NCBI GenBank assembly: GCA_934365945.1
Contig: CAKRNE010000006.1
Location: 70,704-134,703 of the forward strand
Direction of reading: 5' to 3'
DNA length: 64,000 bases
Source: an uncultured Agathobacter sp.
Lineage (GTDB): Bacteria > Bacillota > Clostridia > Lachnospirales > Lachnospiraceae
Part shown: positions 34,673 through 43,422 of the stretch, piece after piece
Layout of the letters: each line of letters starts with the position of its first letter
How positions within the stretch are numbered: the stretch's first letter is position 1
Made by a program: the position numbers and the translations under genes
Notes under the pieces: generated by a model
Seen by the model: the letters and a program-made list of their open reading frames with translations, nothing else
Told to the model about the DNA's origin: nothing
Database searches by the model: none

Positions 34673-35754
34673 TGAAAAAGAAGGTTGTAGTAGGAATGTC
34701 GGGCGGAGTGGATTCGTCAGTAGCGGCATATTTATTAAAGGAACAGGGATACGATGTCATCGGAGTCACAATGCAGATATGGCAGGACGAGGATGTATTT
34801 AAACAGTCACAGGAGGGCGGTTGCTGTGGGCTATCCGCGGTGGAGGACGCCAGACGGGTGGCAGCAGTGCTTGATATTCCGTATTATGTGATGAATTTCA
34901 AGGCTGATTTCAAGAAATACGTCATAGACTATTTCGTATCCGAATATGAGCGCGCATACACGCCAAATCCGTGTATCGCCTGCAACCGTTATGTGAAATG
35001 GGAGTCGCTGCTTCACCGCTCACTCGAGATAGGAGCAGACTATATAGCAACAGGCCATTATGCCCGCATAGCACAGCTTCCAAACGGCAGATACACCATA
35101 GCCAACTCAGTCACAGCGGAAAAGGATCAGACATATGCGCTTTACAATCTGACACAGGAGCAGCTTCGTCGTACGCTGATGCCTGTTGGAGAGTATGAAA
35201 AGCCACAAATCCGCCGTATTGCAGAGGAAGCAGGACTGCCTGTAGCGCACAAGAGCGACAGTCAGGACATATGCTTCGTGCCGGATCACGACTATGCCTC
35301 ATTCATCGAGAATGAGACAGGCAAAACCTATGAGCCGGGGGATTTCGTGGATGAATCGGGCAATATTCTCGGCCGTCATAAGGGCCTCATCCACTATACT
35401 ATCGGACAGCGCAAGGGGCTTGGAATCACAGCCGCAACACCTTTATTCGTAAAGGAGCTGCGTCCGGCAACAAATGAGGTCGTAATCAGCACAAATGAGT
35501 CACTTTTCTCTGACACCTGTTATATCAGCGATATAAACTATATGGCGCAGGAGCACATCACACCGGGCACCCGCAGTATAGGAAAGGTACGCTACTCTCA
35601 CAGGGGAGCTGACTGTACACTCACACCTATGGAAAACGGCATGATAAAATGTGTATTTGACGAACCGCAGCGCGCCATGACACCGGGGCAGGCAGCGGTA
35701 TTCTATCAGGATGGGCATGTACTGTGCGGTGGAACAATTGAAAAGATGTCATAG
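34672..35754 (+). CDS. mnmA: tRNA-specific 2-thiouridylase
   Basis: 360 residues. PP-loop GMSGGVDSS, catalytic cysteines in NPCIACNRYVKW and SQDICFV, GHYAR, GRHKGLIHYTIGQRKGLG, and the C-terminal DGHVLCGGTIEKMS. Makes s2U34 in Lys, Glu and Gln tRNAs, using sulfur from the adjacent desulfurase. A short diverged copy of its last codons is found at 48021. Confidence 0.97.
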   Translation: MKKKVVVGMSGGVDSSVAAYLLKEQGYDVIGVTMQIWQDEDVFKQSQEGGCCGLSAVEDARRVAAVLDIPYYVMNFKADFKKYVIDYFVSEYERAYTPNPCIACNRYVKWESLLHRSLEIGADYIATGHYARIAQLPNGRYTIANSVTAEKDQTYALYNLTQEQLRRTLMPVGEYEKPQIRRIAEEAGLPVAHKSDSQDICFVPDHDYASFIENETGKTYEPGDFVDESGNILGRHKGLIHYTIGQRKGLGITAATPLFVKELRPATNEVVISTNESLFSDTCYISDINYMAQEHITPGTRSIGKVRYSHRGADCTLTPMENGMIKCVFDEPQRAMTPGQAAVFYQDGHVLCGGTIEKMS

Positions 35755-35793
35755 TAAATTAGCAGGACTTTTGAATAGTCGCGAATATATTAT

Positions 35794-35836
35794 AATAGAG
35801 CAGACAGCATAACTAAAATGCCGTCTGCTCTATTAA
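35794..35836 (+). terminator. terminator of the nifS-nifU-mnmA operon
   Basis: AATAGAGCAGAC (35794) pairs with GTCTGCTCTATT (ending 35834) with an inner GCAT/ATGC; followed by AAATTA, so the T-tract is weak on this strand. Confidence 0.75.
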
Positions 35837-35963
35837 ATTATAGGGAAGTTTAAACAATTATGGAATGTTTTGAAATAAAAATTTTATAAGCACTATCTTT
35901 TTAAGGACTTAAATTGTTATACATTATAGACAAAGAAAAATAGCAAGGTAACAGGACAATAAG

Positions 35964-36503
35964 GTGAGCACTGATTATTGGTTGATTCAAAAGATAAAAA
36001 AAGGAAATACAGAGGCCTGTGATGAACTGGTGTCAAAGTATTATAAAGATATTTTGAACTATTTTACATACAGATGCGTAAATAAAGAAACAGCAAAAGA
36101 CCTGACACAGGATACTTTTTTGAAATTTTTTGAACATATATATGAGTATCAATTTCAAAATAAGACCAAAAATTATTTGTATACGATTGCAGGAAATCTT
36201 TTGAAAAATTCATTTGCAGGGAAAAATACAGTTTCATTGGATGAATACATAGAAAATGTAGGAGAGATATGTGAGCAGGCTGATAAGTATAATGCGTTGA
36301 TTGATAGAACCGATTTTGTGTCGGTATTAAATAAGCTACCGGATGATTTGAAGAAATGCATAAGTATGTATTATATGCAGGGGTATAAGCAAAAGGAAAT
36401 ATCAATTATGCTGGGAATATCATTGCCACTGGTTAAGTACAGAATTAAAAGAGCAAAGAAAATACTAGAAAAACTTATGGAAGGGGAGGATTATGATGCT
36501 TAA
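35964..36503 (+). CDS. ECF-type RNA polymerase sigma factor
   Basis: 179 residues from GTG 35964. Sigma region 2 (ACDELVSKYYKDILNYF, DLTQDTFLKFFEHI) and region 4 (LNKLPDDLKKCISMYYMQGYKQKEISIMLGISLPLVKYRIKRAKKIL). First gene of a compact operon with a membrane protein and an ABC transporter; no classical zinc-finger anti-sigma factor, so the next protein may play that role. AT-rich, unlike upstream mnmA; likely imported. Confidence 0.92.
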   Translation: MSTDYWLIQKIKKGNTEACDELVSKYYKDILNYFTYRCVNKETAKDLTQDTFLKFFEHIYEYQFQNKTKNYLYTIAGNLLKNSFAGKNTVSLDEYIENVGEICEQADKYNALIDRTDFVSVLNKLPDDLKKCISMYYMQGYKQKEISIMLGISLPLVKYRIKRAKKILEKLMEGEDYDA

Positions 36504-37242
36504 GAAGCAGTGCACAAAACGAGAATATGATAAGGAAATCAGCCAAATCGTAAAAAAAGCAGGCAATGTCTTATATGAACAGGCTGAAAAAAACATGTTA
36601 AGTTATCATCAGTTTTTAAATATACAGCTAAAGCAGATTCAAAAACGATGGTGGGTGTTGCAGGCTTTTTTGCTGATTATGATCTGCTTTTGGATTCATT
36701 CGGATAGAGATGGATATTACGCCAATAGAAGCCTTGGAATAGCAGGAGCTATGTTTATTATATTTCTTGTACCGGAGCTGTGGAAAAATGAGAAAAATAA
36801 GTGCCTTGAGATTGAAATGTCATCATATTTTTCTATAAGACAAATATATGCAGCGAGGATTTGTATTTTAGGAATCGTAGATATTTTTATGATAACGGTA
36901 TTTGGCATGGTTGTACATTTTGCATGTGATCAACCGGTTTATAGTATTGTTTTTCAATTCCTGTTACCAATGGTGGTAACAGCGAGTATCTGTTTTAAAA
37001 CCTTAGATGGGAAAAATACATTGAACTCCGGCTGTGCAATCATAATGTGCTTTATATGGGTTGGCATCTGGTGGGGGATAACATCAATTGAAGGCATATA
37101 TGATGCTGTCATATATCCGATATGGGCTGAGGTGCTTATGGCTGCGATAATTTATTTAATTATAACAATAAAGCAATTTTTTGATAATTGTAATAAATAC
37201 TGGGAGGTTAGATTAAATGAAATTGGCTATAGAAAATGTTGA
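36493..37242 (+). CDS. multi-span membrane protein, possible anti-sigma or ABC-associated factor
   Basis: 249 residues. A 50-residue cytoplasmic N-terminus followed by about six hydrophobic segments (e.g. VLQAFLLIMICFWIH, AGAMFIIFLVPELW, IVDIFMITVFGMVVHF, LMAAIIYLIITIKQFF). Overlaps the sigma gene by 11 bp and the ATPase gene by 26 bp, so translation is coupled. No family recognised; the layout resembles sigma-regulated bacteriocin or antibiotic resistance transporters. Confidence 0.7.
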   Translation: MMLKKQCTKREYDKEISQIVKKAGNVLYEQAEKNMLSYHQFLNIQLKQIQKRWWVLQAFLLIMICFWIHSDRDGYYANRSLGIAGAMFIIFLVPELWKNEKNKCLEIEMSSYFSIRQIYAARICILGIVDIFMITVFGMVVHFACDQPVYSIVFQFLLPMVVTASICFKTLDGKNTLNSGCAIIMCFIWVGIWWGITSIEGIYDAVIYPIWAEVLMAAIIYLIITIKQFFDNCNKYWEVRLNEIGYRKC

Positions 37243-38101
37243 AAAAAAATTTGATGAGTTTATTGCTGTTGATAACTTATCTATTGAAATGGACAATGGT
37301 GTATATGGATTATTAGGGGTAAACGGAGCCGGAAAAACTACATTGATGAGAATGATCTGCACATTGCTAAAGCCTACAAAGGGACATATTTTGTGTGATG
37401 GGAATGATATCTTTCAAATGGGCGCGGAATATAGGAAGATGCTTGGATATTTACCACAGGATTTTGGCTATTATCCGGATTTCAGCGTCAAGGATTATTT
37501 GCTTTACGTGGCATCAATTAAAGGGCTGCAGCCAATTGTTGCAAAAAAAAGAATGGAAGATTTATTGGAGCAGGTTGGAATGACCAGATACAGCAGGAAA
37601 AAGATGAAGCATCTATCAGGAGGTATGCTTAGAAGAGTGGGAATCGCACAGGCTATGTTAAATGACCCTAAAATCCTGGTGTTAGATGAGCCTACAGCCG
37701 GATTGGATCCTAATGAGCGAGTCCGGTTCAGAAATTTAATAAGCGAATTATCAACGGAACGTCTGGTGCTGTTATCTACACATATTGTATCGGATATTGA
37801 GTATGTGGCAAACAAAATTCTACTCATGAAGGATGGAAGTATCAGGAAAAATGGAACGGCAGGTGAATTGTTGTCCGGCATGAGTGAAAAAGTATGGATA
37901 TGTAAAACAGATAAGAGCAATTCTGTTTTATTAAACAAAAAGTATAAGGTATCCAATATAAAAATGGAAGAGGATGAGGCTGTTTTAAGAATTATTTCTT
38001 CAAATAAGCCAATTGAAAATGCAGTTGAAACCAAAGCAACGTTAGAGGATTTATTTCTTGACTATTTTGATGAAATGGGGGAAGAAAACAATGAAATATG
38101 A
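37217..38101 (+). CDS. ABC transporter ATP-binding protein
   Basis: 294 residues. Walker A GVNGAGKTT, Q-loop LPQDFGYYPDFSV, signature LSGGMLRRVGIAQ, Walker B ILVLDEPTAGLDP, H-loop LSTHI. Drug/bacteriocin export or immunity type (BcrA/CcmA group). Overlaps both neighbours. Confidence 0.95.
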   Translation: MKLAIENVEKKFDEFIAVDNLSIEMDNGVYGLLGVNGAGKTTLMRMICTLLKPTKGHILCDGNDIFQMGAEYRKMLGYLPQDFGYYPDFSVKDYLLYVASIKGLQPIVAKKRMEDLLEQVGMTRYSRKKMKHLSGGMLRRVGIAQAMLNDPKILVLDEPTAGLDPNERVRFRNLISELSTERLVLLSTHIVSDIEYVANKILLMKDGSIRKNGTAGELLSGMSEKVWICKTDKSNSVLLNKKYKVSNIKMEEDEAVLRIISSNKPIENAVETKATLEDLFLDYFDEMGEENNEI

Positions 38102-39293
38102 AATTAAGAAAATAATTGTGAAGCCTGTAAATAGAATAGTCTTATTTATTACAACCATGATAGTGATCGTGTTTGCTCTGCTTGCGGTAAATGATGTTTC
38201 TTATATTAAAAATGACGGAACCACTGTACATGGACATTCTGCTGCTAAAGAGCTTACAGAAAAAAAGAACGAATGGAAGGGAAATTTGACAAAGGACACT
38301 TTGTTGAAGGTATATAGTTTTAATAAAGAAAACTCATTGCAGGAAGATGAAGATATTGAAAATGACGAGACCTATTCAAAGATTCAGGGAATAATGGACA
38401 TAAGAGACTTAATAAATGAGGCATTTTCTCCGGCAGATGAATATGATTATTATCGTATTTCTAAAATATCTAAGGATAGCTTAGAGCATTTTTATTCAAC
38501 AAGAGAAAATGGGCTTGATGAGTATCTGGATGATGCCGGAACAAAATATTCAGGAGAGGAAAAAACATATATTTTAAACAAGTATGAAAATATGCAGAAA
38601 CCGTTATATTATGAAGCAGCAGAGGGATGGAAAACATTATTGAAGGCTGCATATTTTCCATCAATTTTAATTATTGTTATTTTGGCGTGTGCTTTTTTGG
38701 TATCAGGTATCTTTTCAGATGAATTTAAATATAAAGCTGATAGTGTGTTTTTTTCTGCAAAGATTGGACGAAGCAAAGCTATAATGTCAAAAATATATGC
38801 AGGGATAGGTACAATTACAGCAGTCTATTGGTTTGAGGTGATTTTGTTTACACTTATTGTTTTGGCAACACTTGGAGTAAACGGAGCCAACTGTTTAATA
38901 CAGACTGATGCGGATAATTGGCATAGTATTTATAATATAACGTTTTTCCAGGAATATCTTATTACAGTCGTGGGTGCATATATTGGATGTATATTTATTT
39001 TATCATTGTCAATGCTCGTTTCGATACATACAAAGCAAGGCATTGTGGCAATTACTATTCCGTTTTTCTTTGTATGCGTCTGCCCGTTTCTCGGAAGGAT
39101 TCCTATTCTTTCAGAAGCTGTAAATCTTTTGCCGGGACAGCTTTTGCAATTAAACACGTTGTTTAAATATATTTATCTGTATTGTATAAATGGCAGGGTT
39201 GTCGGGCTGATAGAATTAGTTGTTTTAATTTATTTTGTTGGAAATTTGTTTGTAATTCCGAGATTGTATTTTTCGATGAGAAAAATAAGGTAG
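38091..39293 (+). CDS. ABC transporter permease
   Basis: About 400 residues. One N-terminal membrane segment (IVLFITTMIVIVFALLA), a long extracytoplasmic domain of about 140 charged residues, then five hydrophobic segments to the C-terminus. Start ATG 38091, overlapping the ATPase stop, with GGGGGAAG upstream. Fits the ABC-2 class with a large outer loop, as in peptide-antibiotic transporters. Confidence 0.88.
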   Translation: MKYEIKKIIVKPVNRIVLFITTMIVIVFALLAVNDVSYIKNDGTTVHGHSAAKELTEKKNEWKGNLTKDTLLKVYSFNKENSLQEDEDIENDETYSKIQGIMDIRDLINEAFSPADEYDYYRISKISKDSLEHFYSTRENGLDEYLDDAGTKYSGEEKTYILNKYENMQKPLYYEAAEGWKTLLKAAYFPSILIIVILACAFLVSGIFSDEFKYKADSVFFSAKIGRSKAIMSKIYAGIGTITAVYWFEVILFTLIVLATLGVNGANCLIQTDADNWHSIYNITFFQEYLITVVGAYIGCIFILSLSMLVSIHTKQGIVAITIPFFFVCVCPFLGRIPILSEAVNLLPGQLLQLNTLFKYIYLYCINGRVVGLIELVVLIYFVGNLFVIPRLYFSMRKIR

Positions 39294-39307
39294 TTATTTG
39301 AAAAAAT

Positions 39308-39389
39308 GTGTAAATCTACATAGATATTAAGATGAAACAATGTATACTCTTCTTAATCTGCTGTATTTTATGAGATTAAGAAGAGTATA
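39308..39389 (+). promoter_or_regulatory. 82-bp direct repeat copy A, with 17-bp perfect dyad
   Basis: TATACTCTTCTTAATCT (39343-39359) and its exact reverse complement (39373-39389) are separated by 13 bases. The whole 82-bp segment recurs in the same orientation, gap-free and about 84% identical, at 45225-45306. It lies 76 bp before the histidine kinase gene and 37 bp before a TATAAT box (39426-39431) that lacks a -35, as expected for an activator site. Confidence 0.8.
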
Positions 39390-39465
39390 GCAATCATGGA
39401 TATAGAAGTTTATAGTATAACATGCTATAATTAATAATCTATAATTGAAAGAGGATTTTTGAAAT

Positions 39466-40779
39466 ATGGTAAGCGTTAATATTTTAACTTGCTTTGTGGC
39501 TGCATTGTGGATGCCGATAATACATTTTTTTCTATTAAAGGGGATTGTTCAAACAAAGCGATTGCTGATAGGAAATGTAGCTGATATATTGATAGTATGG
39601 ATAGCAGCATTACTTTTGACAAATGAAATAAGTTTTGTTATATCGTGTTTATTAATGGCAATTGTATTTCTAAGTGTTTTCAAGTGCAAAAAAATTTATT
39701 TGTTGTACATTCCATTTTCGTATATCATTGTGGTTGCATGTAATTATATAGTGGAAGTAATTGCATTTAAAAATGATTATATAAAGGAATATCATGAGAC
39801 AAAAATATGGCTTGACATTCTACTCATGCTTATAATTACATTTACAAATTTTATTGTTGCATTTGTTATATCCGTAATAAAAAATAAGCTGGCAAATACA
39901 TATGAGTTGGCTAAATGCAAAGAACTGATTTTTTTGGTAGCTTTTAACATATTGCTTTGCGCTGCAGCTTTTCTTATTAATGGATGGGCTACACGAAAGA
40001 GTAATTTTACAGGACAGATAGCCAAAACTAACCTTATGATTTTTGGCGGGTATATGTTTTTGACGATGGTTATTTCTGTTGTGACCTTTTGTATATACAG
40101 TGAGCGGCAGAAGATGAGAAACGAGCAGATGCAGTATAACAGTTTAAAAGAATATACGTCGCAGATTGAGGCAATGTATAAGAGTGTAAGGGCATTTAAA
40201 CATGATTATGTAAATATACTTACGTCAATATCAGGATATCTTGAAGCAAAAGATTATGATAAATTAGAAGTATATTTTAATGATAGTGTTTTTAAAGAGA
40301 GTGGAAGAATTTTAAGAGATAATTTTAAGCTAAATCAATTGTCTAATATAAAAGATATGGGGTTTAAAGGGTTAGCATCTTCTAAGCTTATCTATGCTCA
40401 TGAAATGGGTATAGATGTTGAAATTGATATATTACATGAAATCGATAATTTCTATATTAATATTTTTGATCTAAACCGTATAATGGGGATTTATTTCGAT
40501 AATGCAATTGAAGCTGCTATGGCATGCAAGCAGAGGAAAGAGATAAAGTTTAATATTATTAAAGAGGCGAAATCAGTTGTTGTAATTTTGAAGAATACAT
40601 TTAATCAGGAGAACATAGCATTAGGCAGATTAAATGAATATGGTTATTCAACAAAAGGGGAAGGAAGAGGATTAGGCCTTTATAATGTAAAGGAAATATT
40701 AAAAAAGTATAGGAATGTATCAAAAAGCACCAGTATTTCAGAGGGTTATTTTGAGCAGACTTTGATACTGCAAAAGTAG
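39466..40779 (+). CDS. GHKL-domain sensor histidine kinase (AgrC-like)
   Basis: 437 residues. Six or seven hydrophobic segments in the first 215 residues, coiled coil, H-box FKHDYVNILTSISGYLE, N-box DNAIEAA and G-box GRGLGLYNV of the GHKL ATPase. AgrC-type kinases sense secreted peptides and signal to LytTR response regulators, two of which lie 2-4 kb downstream. No agrB/agrD pair is visible. Confidence 0.9.
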   Translation: MVSVNILTCFVAALWMPIIHFFLLKGIVQTKRLLIGNVADILIVWIAALLLTNEISFVISCLLMAIVFLSVFKCKKIYLLYIPFSYIIVVACNYIVEVIAFKNDYIKEYHETKIWLDILLMLIITFTNFIVAFVISVIKNKLANTYELAKCKELIFLVAFNILLCAAAFLINGWATRKSNFTGQIAKTNLMIFGGYMFLTMVISVVTFCIYSERQKMRNEQMQYNSLKEYTSQIEAMYKSVRAFKHDYVNILTSISGYLEAKDYDKLEVYFNDSVFKESGRILRDNFKLNQLSNIKDMGFKGLASSKLIYAHEMGIDVEIDILHEIDNFYINIFDLNRIMGIYFDNAIEAAMACKQRKEIKFNIIKEAKSVVVILKNTFNQENIALGRLNEYGYSTKGEGRGLGLYNVKEILKKYRNVSKSTSISEGYFEQTLILQK

Positions 40780-40883
40780 GTATATTTGTGTGGGGAAATT
40801 TAGTAAGAAAAAAGCAATATGTTTTTGTGGTTGAATGCATTATGGCAACGATTGAGTTAATGCTTTATAAAAAATTTTACTAG

Positions 40884-40949
40884 AACTCTATATTTAGTTT
40901 TAATACCTGATTTAGAAAATCAGGTATTAGTGTTAAATATAGAGTTTTT
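40884..40949 (+). terminator. long hairpin after the kinase gene
   Basis: AACTCTATATTTA pairs with TAAATATAGAGTT (40934-40946) and an inner TAATACCTGATTT pairs with AAATCAGGTATTA; followed by TTTTAATTT. The only structured element in the 307-bp gap 40780-41086; the rest shows nothing obvious beyond A/T-rich sequence. Confidence 0.75.
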
Positions 40950-41086
40950 AATTTGGATATGCATTTGTTAACACATAGGCAATAAAATTAACCATTTATT
41001 ACTAGAATGAAAAAAAATATTAATTTGATATAAAATAGTTTTTGTTAACAGAAATCATAACAATAAAAAGAAATGGAGAAAAAAAT

Positions 41087-41143
41087 ATGAGTAGTCCAAG
41101 AGTTAATGAACGGAAGGCATATGGTATTATTAGGAGAAAATAG
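41087..41143 (+). CDS. possible 18-residue peptide (mini-ORF)
   Basis: ATG 41087 with GGAG eight bases upstream; product MSSPRVNERKAYGIIRRK, strongly basic (net positive about 5), no Cys. Stop is 3 bases before the permease start. Either a leader peptide coupling translation of the permease, or a signalling/export substrate of the adjacent transporter. Too short for statistical support. Confidence 0.4.
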   Translation: MSSPRVNERKAYGIIRRK

Positions 41144-41146
41144 AAA

Positions 41147-41857
41147 ATGAAACATAAAATGCAACTGAATAGAGAAAATTTTAATATTGTATTGGCATAT
41201 TTACAACTAAATTTAAAAATGCTATTTAAAGATAAACTTTCTTTTGTTTGGTCAATTACTTTACCTACATTTTTTGTGATCTATAATAGTAATCAAATTC
41301 ATAGTGTAAATGAAGTTGGTGGATATCAAATTTATATTATTTTTACTGCGTACATATATGGGATAGTATTACATAGTATAAATATAAAGGAAACAGGGTG
41401 CCTCAAAGTCTTTTTTTCAATCAAACAGACAAAATTTGAATTCTTTTTTGCAAATCTACTTACACAAGTTATATTTTCTGAGATTTGTTTATTAGTGCTT
41501 GATTTTGTTTCTAGCATTATTTTAAAATTTTCATTTATTAAATTACTATTAAATTCAATCCTTTTAATAGTGATGGGTATACCTATACCGTTTTTGTTTT
41601 TTTCAATAACATTAATTAGTAAGTTGAAATATCAAATTGCAAATACATTGTTTACAATTTTAATAACAATATGTTTATTAACAATTGGAGAGGATACTAT
41701 ATTTAATTATATTAATCCTTTGTATCTTTATATTAAAGTTTTATATATTCATACGATTACAGATATGATTATATACATAGTGTTTGCCATGATATCATTT
41801 GGTGTAGGATATTTATCAATAAAAAGATATAGTGTTTTATCTAGTGAGGTAAGGTAG
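41147..41857 (+). CDS. ABC-2 type permease
   Basis: 236 residues, very hydrophobic with about six spans; very AT-rich codon use (Ile, Phe, Asn). A short cytoplasmic N-terminus precedes LSFVWSITLPTFFVIYN, the usual first helix of ABC-2 permeases. Three bases before the ATPase gene, so they form one transporter. Confidence 0.83.
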   Translation: MKHKMQLNRENFNIVLAYLQLNLKMLFKDKLSFVWSITLPTFFVIYNSNQIHSVNEVGGYQIYIIFTAYIYGIVLHSINIKETGCLKVFFSIKQTKFEFFFANLLTQVIFSEICLLVLDFVSSIILKFSFIKLLLNSILLIVMGIPIPFLFFSITLISKLKYQIANTLFTILITICLLTIGEDTIFNYINPLYLYIKVLYIHTITDMIIYIVFAMISFGVGYLSIKRYSVLSSEVR

Positions 41858-41860
41858 AAA

Positions 41861-42466
41861 ATGATAAAAGTGGATAATTTCAGTTATTTGGATATTATTA
41901 ATAAGTGTAATGTGACTTTCGAGAAAGGAATTTATTATTTAAGAGGAAAAAATGGAGCTGGAAAATCGACATTTTTGGACTGTTTATCTGGATTGAATAC
42001 AAAGTATGAAGGAACTATAAGTGGAAATGAAAGTATTTTGTATTTAAATCAGAATTTATACTTTGATAATCGATTAAAAAGTAAAGATTTGGTTGTATTT
42101 GTTCTAAGAATATGTGGAATAAATGATGGAATGAATTTTTATTTGAATTTTATATCGAAGTACAAATGGGGAAATGAACTCGAAAAACTGATGGATAAAA
42201 GGGTTGGAATGCTATCCGGCGGAGAAAGGGCAAAACTATTTTTTTCTACTCTTTGTTGTGCAGATAAAGAATGGTATCTTTTTGATGAACCTTTTTCGGG
42301 AGTTGACGAAGATGGTATAGCAGATATGAAAGATATTATTTTAGAATTATATGATAATGGAAAAGGTGTTATTTTAACGTCACATGAAAAAATGCCATTA
42401 GAGGGGGTGCCATTAACTGCAATTTATAAAATAAGTAACGGGACTATAATTGAAGATAATAGTTAA
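41861..42466 (+). CDS. ABC transporter ATP-binding protein (short)
   Basis: 201 residues. Walker A RGKNGAGKST, signature LSGGERAKLFF, Walker B WYLFDEPFSGVD and H-loop LTSHEK. Shorter than usual; lacks the C-terminal extension. Partner of the preceding permease; probable peptide export or immunity. Confidence 0.92.
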   Translation: MIKVDNFSYLDIINKCNVTFEKGIYYLRGKNGAGKSTFLDCLSGLNTKYEGTISGNESILYLNQNLYFDNRLKSKDLVVFVLRICGINDGMNFYLNFISKYKWGNELEKLMDKRVGMLSGGERAKLFFSTLCCADKEWYLFDEPFSGVDEDGIADMKDIILELYDNGKGVILTSHEKMPLEGVPLTAIYKISNGTIIEDNS

Positions 42467-42590
42467 GTTCAAAGACACATTGGTGCCTGACACCAATGTG
42501 GTCAAAATAGCGTCAACCATGATTGTTTATATTATAATTCTTGTGGCAGCGGATATTTTGATATTCAACAAGAAGGGAGAAGTTTCTTGA
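42465..42590 (+). pseudogene. C-terminal remnant of an ABC permease
   Basis: Frame starting in the ATPase stop region reads KFKDTLVPDTNVVKIAS, then a transmembrane helix MIVYIIILVAADILIFN and KKGEVS-stop, a typical last helix and tail of bacteriocin-immunity permeases (e.g. BcrB/MutG type). There is no start codon or upstream part. The palindrome CACATTGGTG/CACCAATGTG at 42476-42500 lies in this remnant. Confidence 0.55.
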
Positions 42591-43296
42591 TACCTGTTTT
42601 GGATGCTAAAACGATGTCATCATTGGTAAGCGTGATGGTTCTTTCTTTTAAATTAATATCGGATATTTTATCAGTATTTATAATAAATGAACGATGACAA
42701 CGACAGAAACGTTTATCAAGTTCGGGTTCTATTTCTTTTAACTTAGCCTGAAATTCTAATATTTGATTTTGAGCATGGAGTATTACTTTATGTATATTTT
42801 CAGAAGTCTCAAAATAGTATATTTCATCAAAGTTTATACAAAATTCTTTTTCACCGGATGTAAGTCGGTATATGCTTTGATAATTATTCGAAGGTGAGCA
42901 ATATCTTTGATAAGCCACGATGATGCATTGGTGGATGTGATCATTTATCTTTTTCGGCTCATCTTTTATGATATAATCCATGGCCTCAACCTTATATTGG
43001 AATGTTAGGCGGCTCATTTCAGAGTGGGTTGTAACGAATACTATAAACCCCCTTTGATCATATTGACGAATTTTTTGTGCCAGTAAAAGTCCGTCAATAT
43101 CTTTGCCAAGGTCAATATCAAGAAAATACAGACCCGTGTTGTTGTCAGTATAAATTATATTTAACAATTCATATGGATCTGCAGTAGCACAGGCAAAGTT
43201 AAGATCGTAATCTTCAATCAGAATTATGTTTTTTATTAATTGGCTAAGGTAATCTCTCTCATTATCATTATCTTCGCATATGTATATATTTAACAT
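42565..43296 (-). CDS. LytTR family response regulator (AgrA-like), copy 1
   Basis: 243 residues. Receiver domain with ICEDNDNER, phospho-acceptor Asp in YFLDIDLG, VTTHSE and DYIIKDE; C-terminal LytTR DNA-binding domain with FYYFETSENIHKVILHA-like strand and FCRCHRSFIIN. Convergent with the permease remnant, divergent from the paralogous regulator 126 bp away. Confidence 0.93.
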   Translation of the reverse strand: MLNIYICEDNDNERDYLSQLIKNIILIEDYDLNFACATADPYELLNIIYTDNNTGLYFLDIDLGKDIDGLLLAQKIRQYDQRGFIVFVTTHSEMSRLTFQYKVEAMDYIIKDEPKKINDHIHQCIIVAYQRYCSPSNNYQSIYRLTSGEKEFCINFDEIYYFETSENIHKVILHAQNQILEFQAKLKEIEPELDKRFCRCHRSFIINTDKISDINLKERTITLTNDDIVLASKTGIKKLLPSC

Positions 43297-43422
43297 TTTT
43301 CTCTCCGTAATAGCAGGTAATAACTAAATTGTATTTATAGTAAGAATAAAAGTCAAGCTTGAATATTTTAAAGAAACAAGTTTATAATATTAATTGGTAA
43401 ATCGACAATTGGAAGGGAATTT

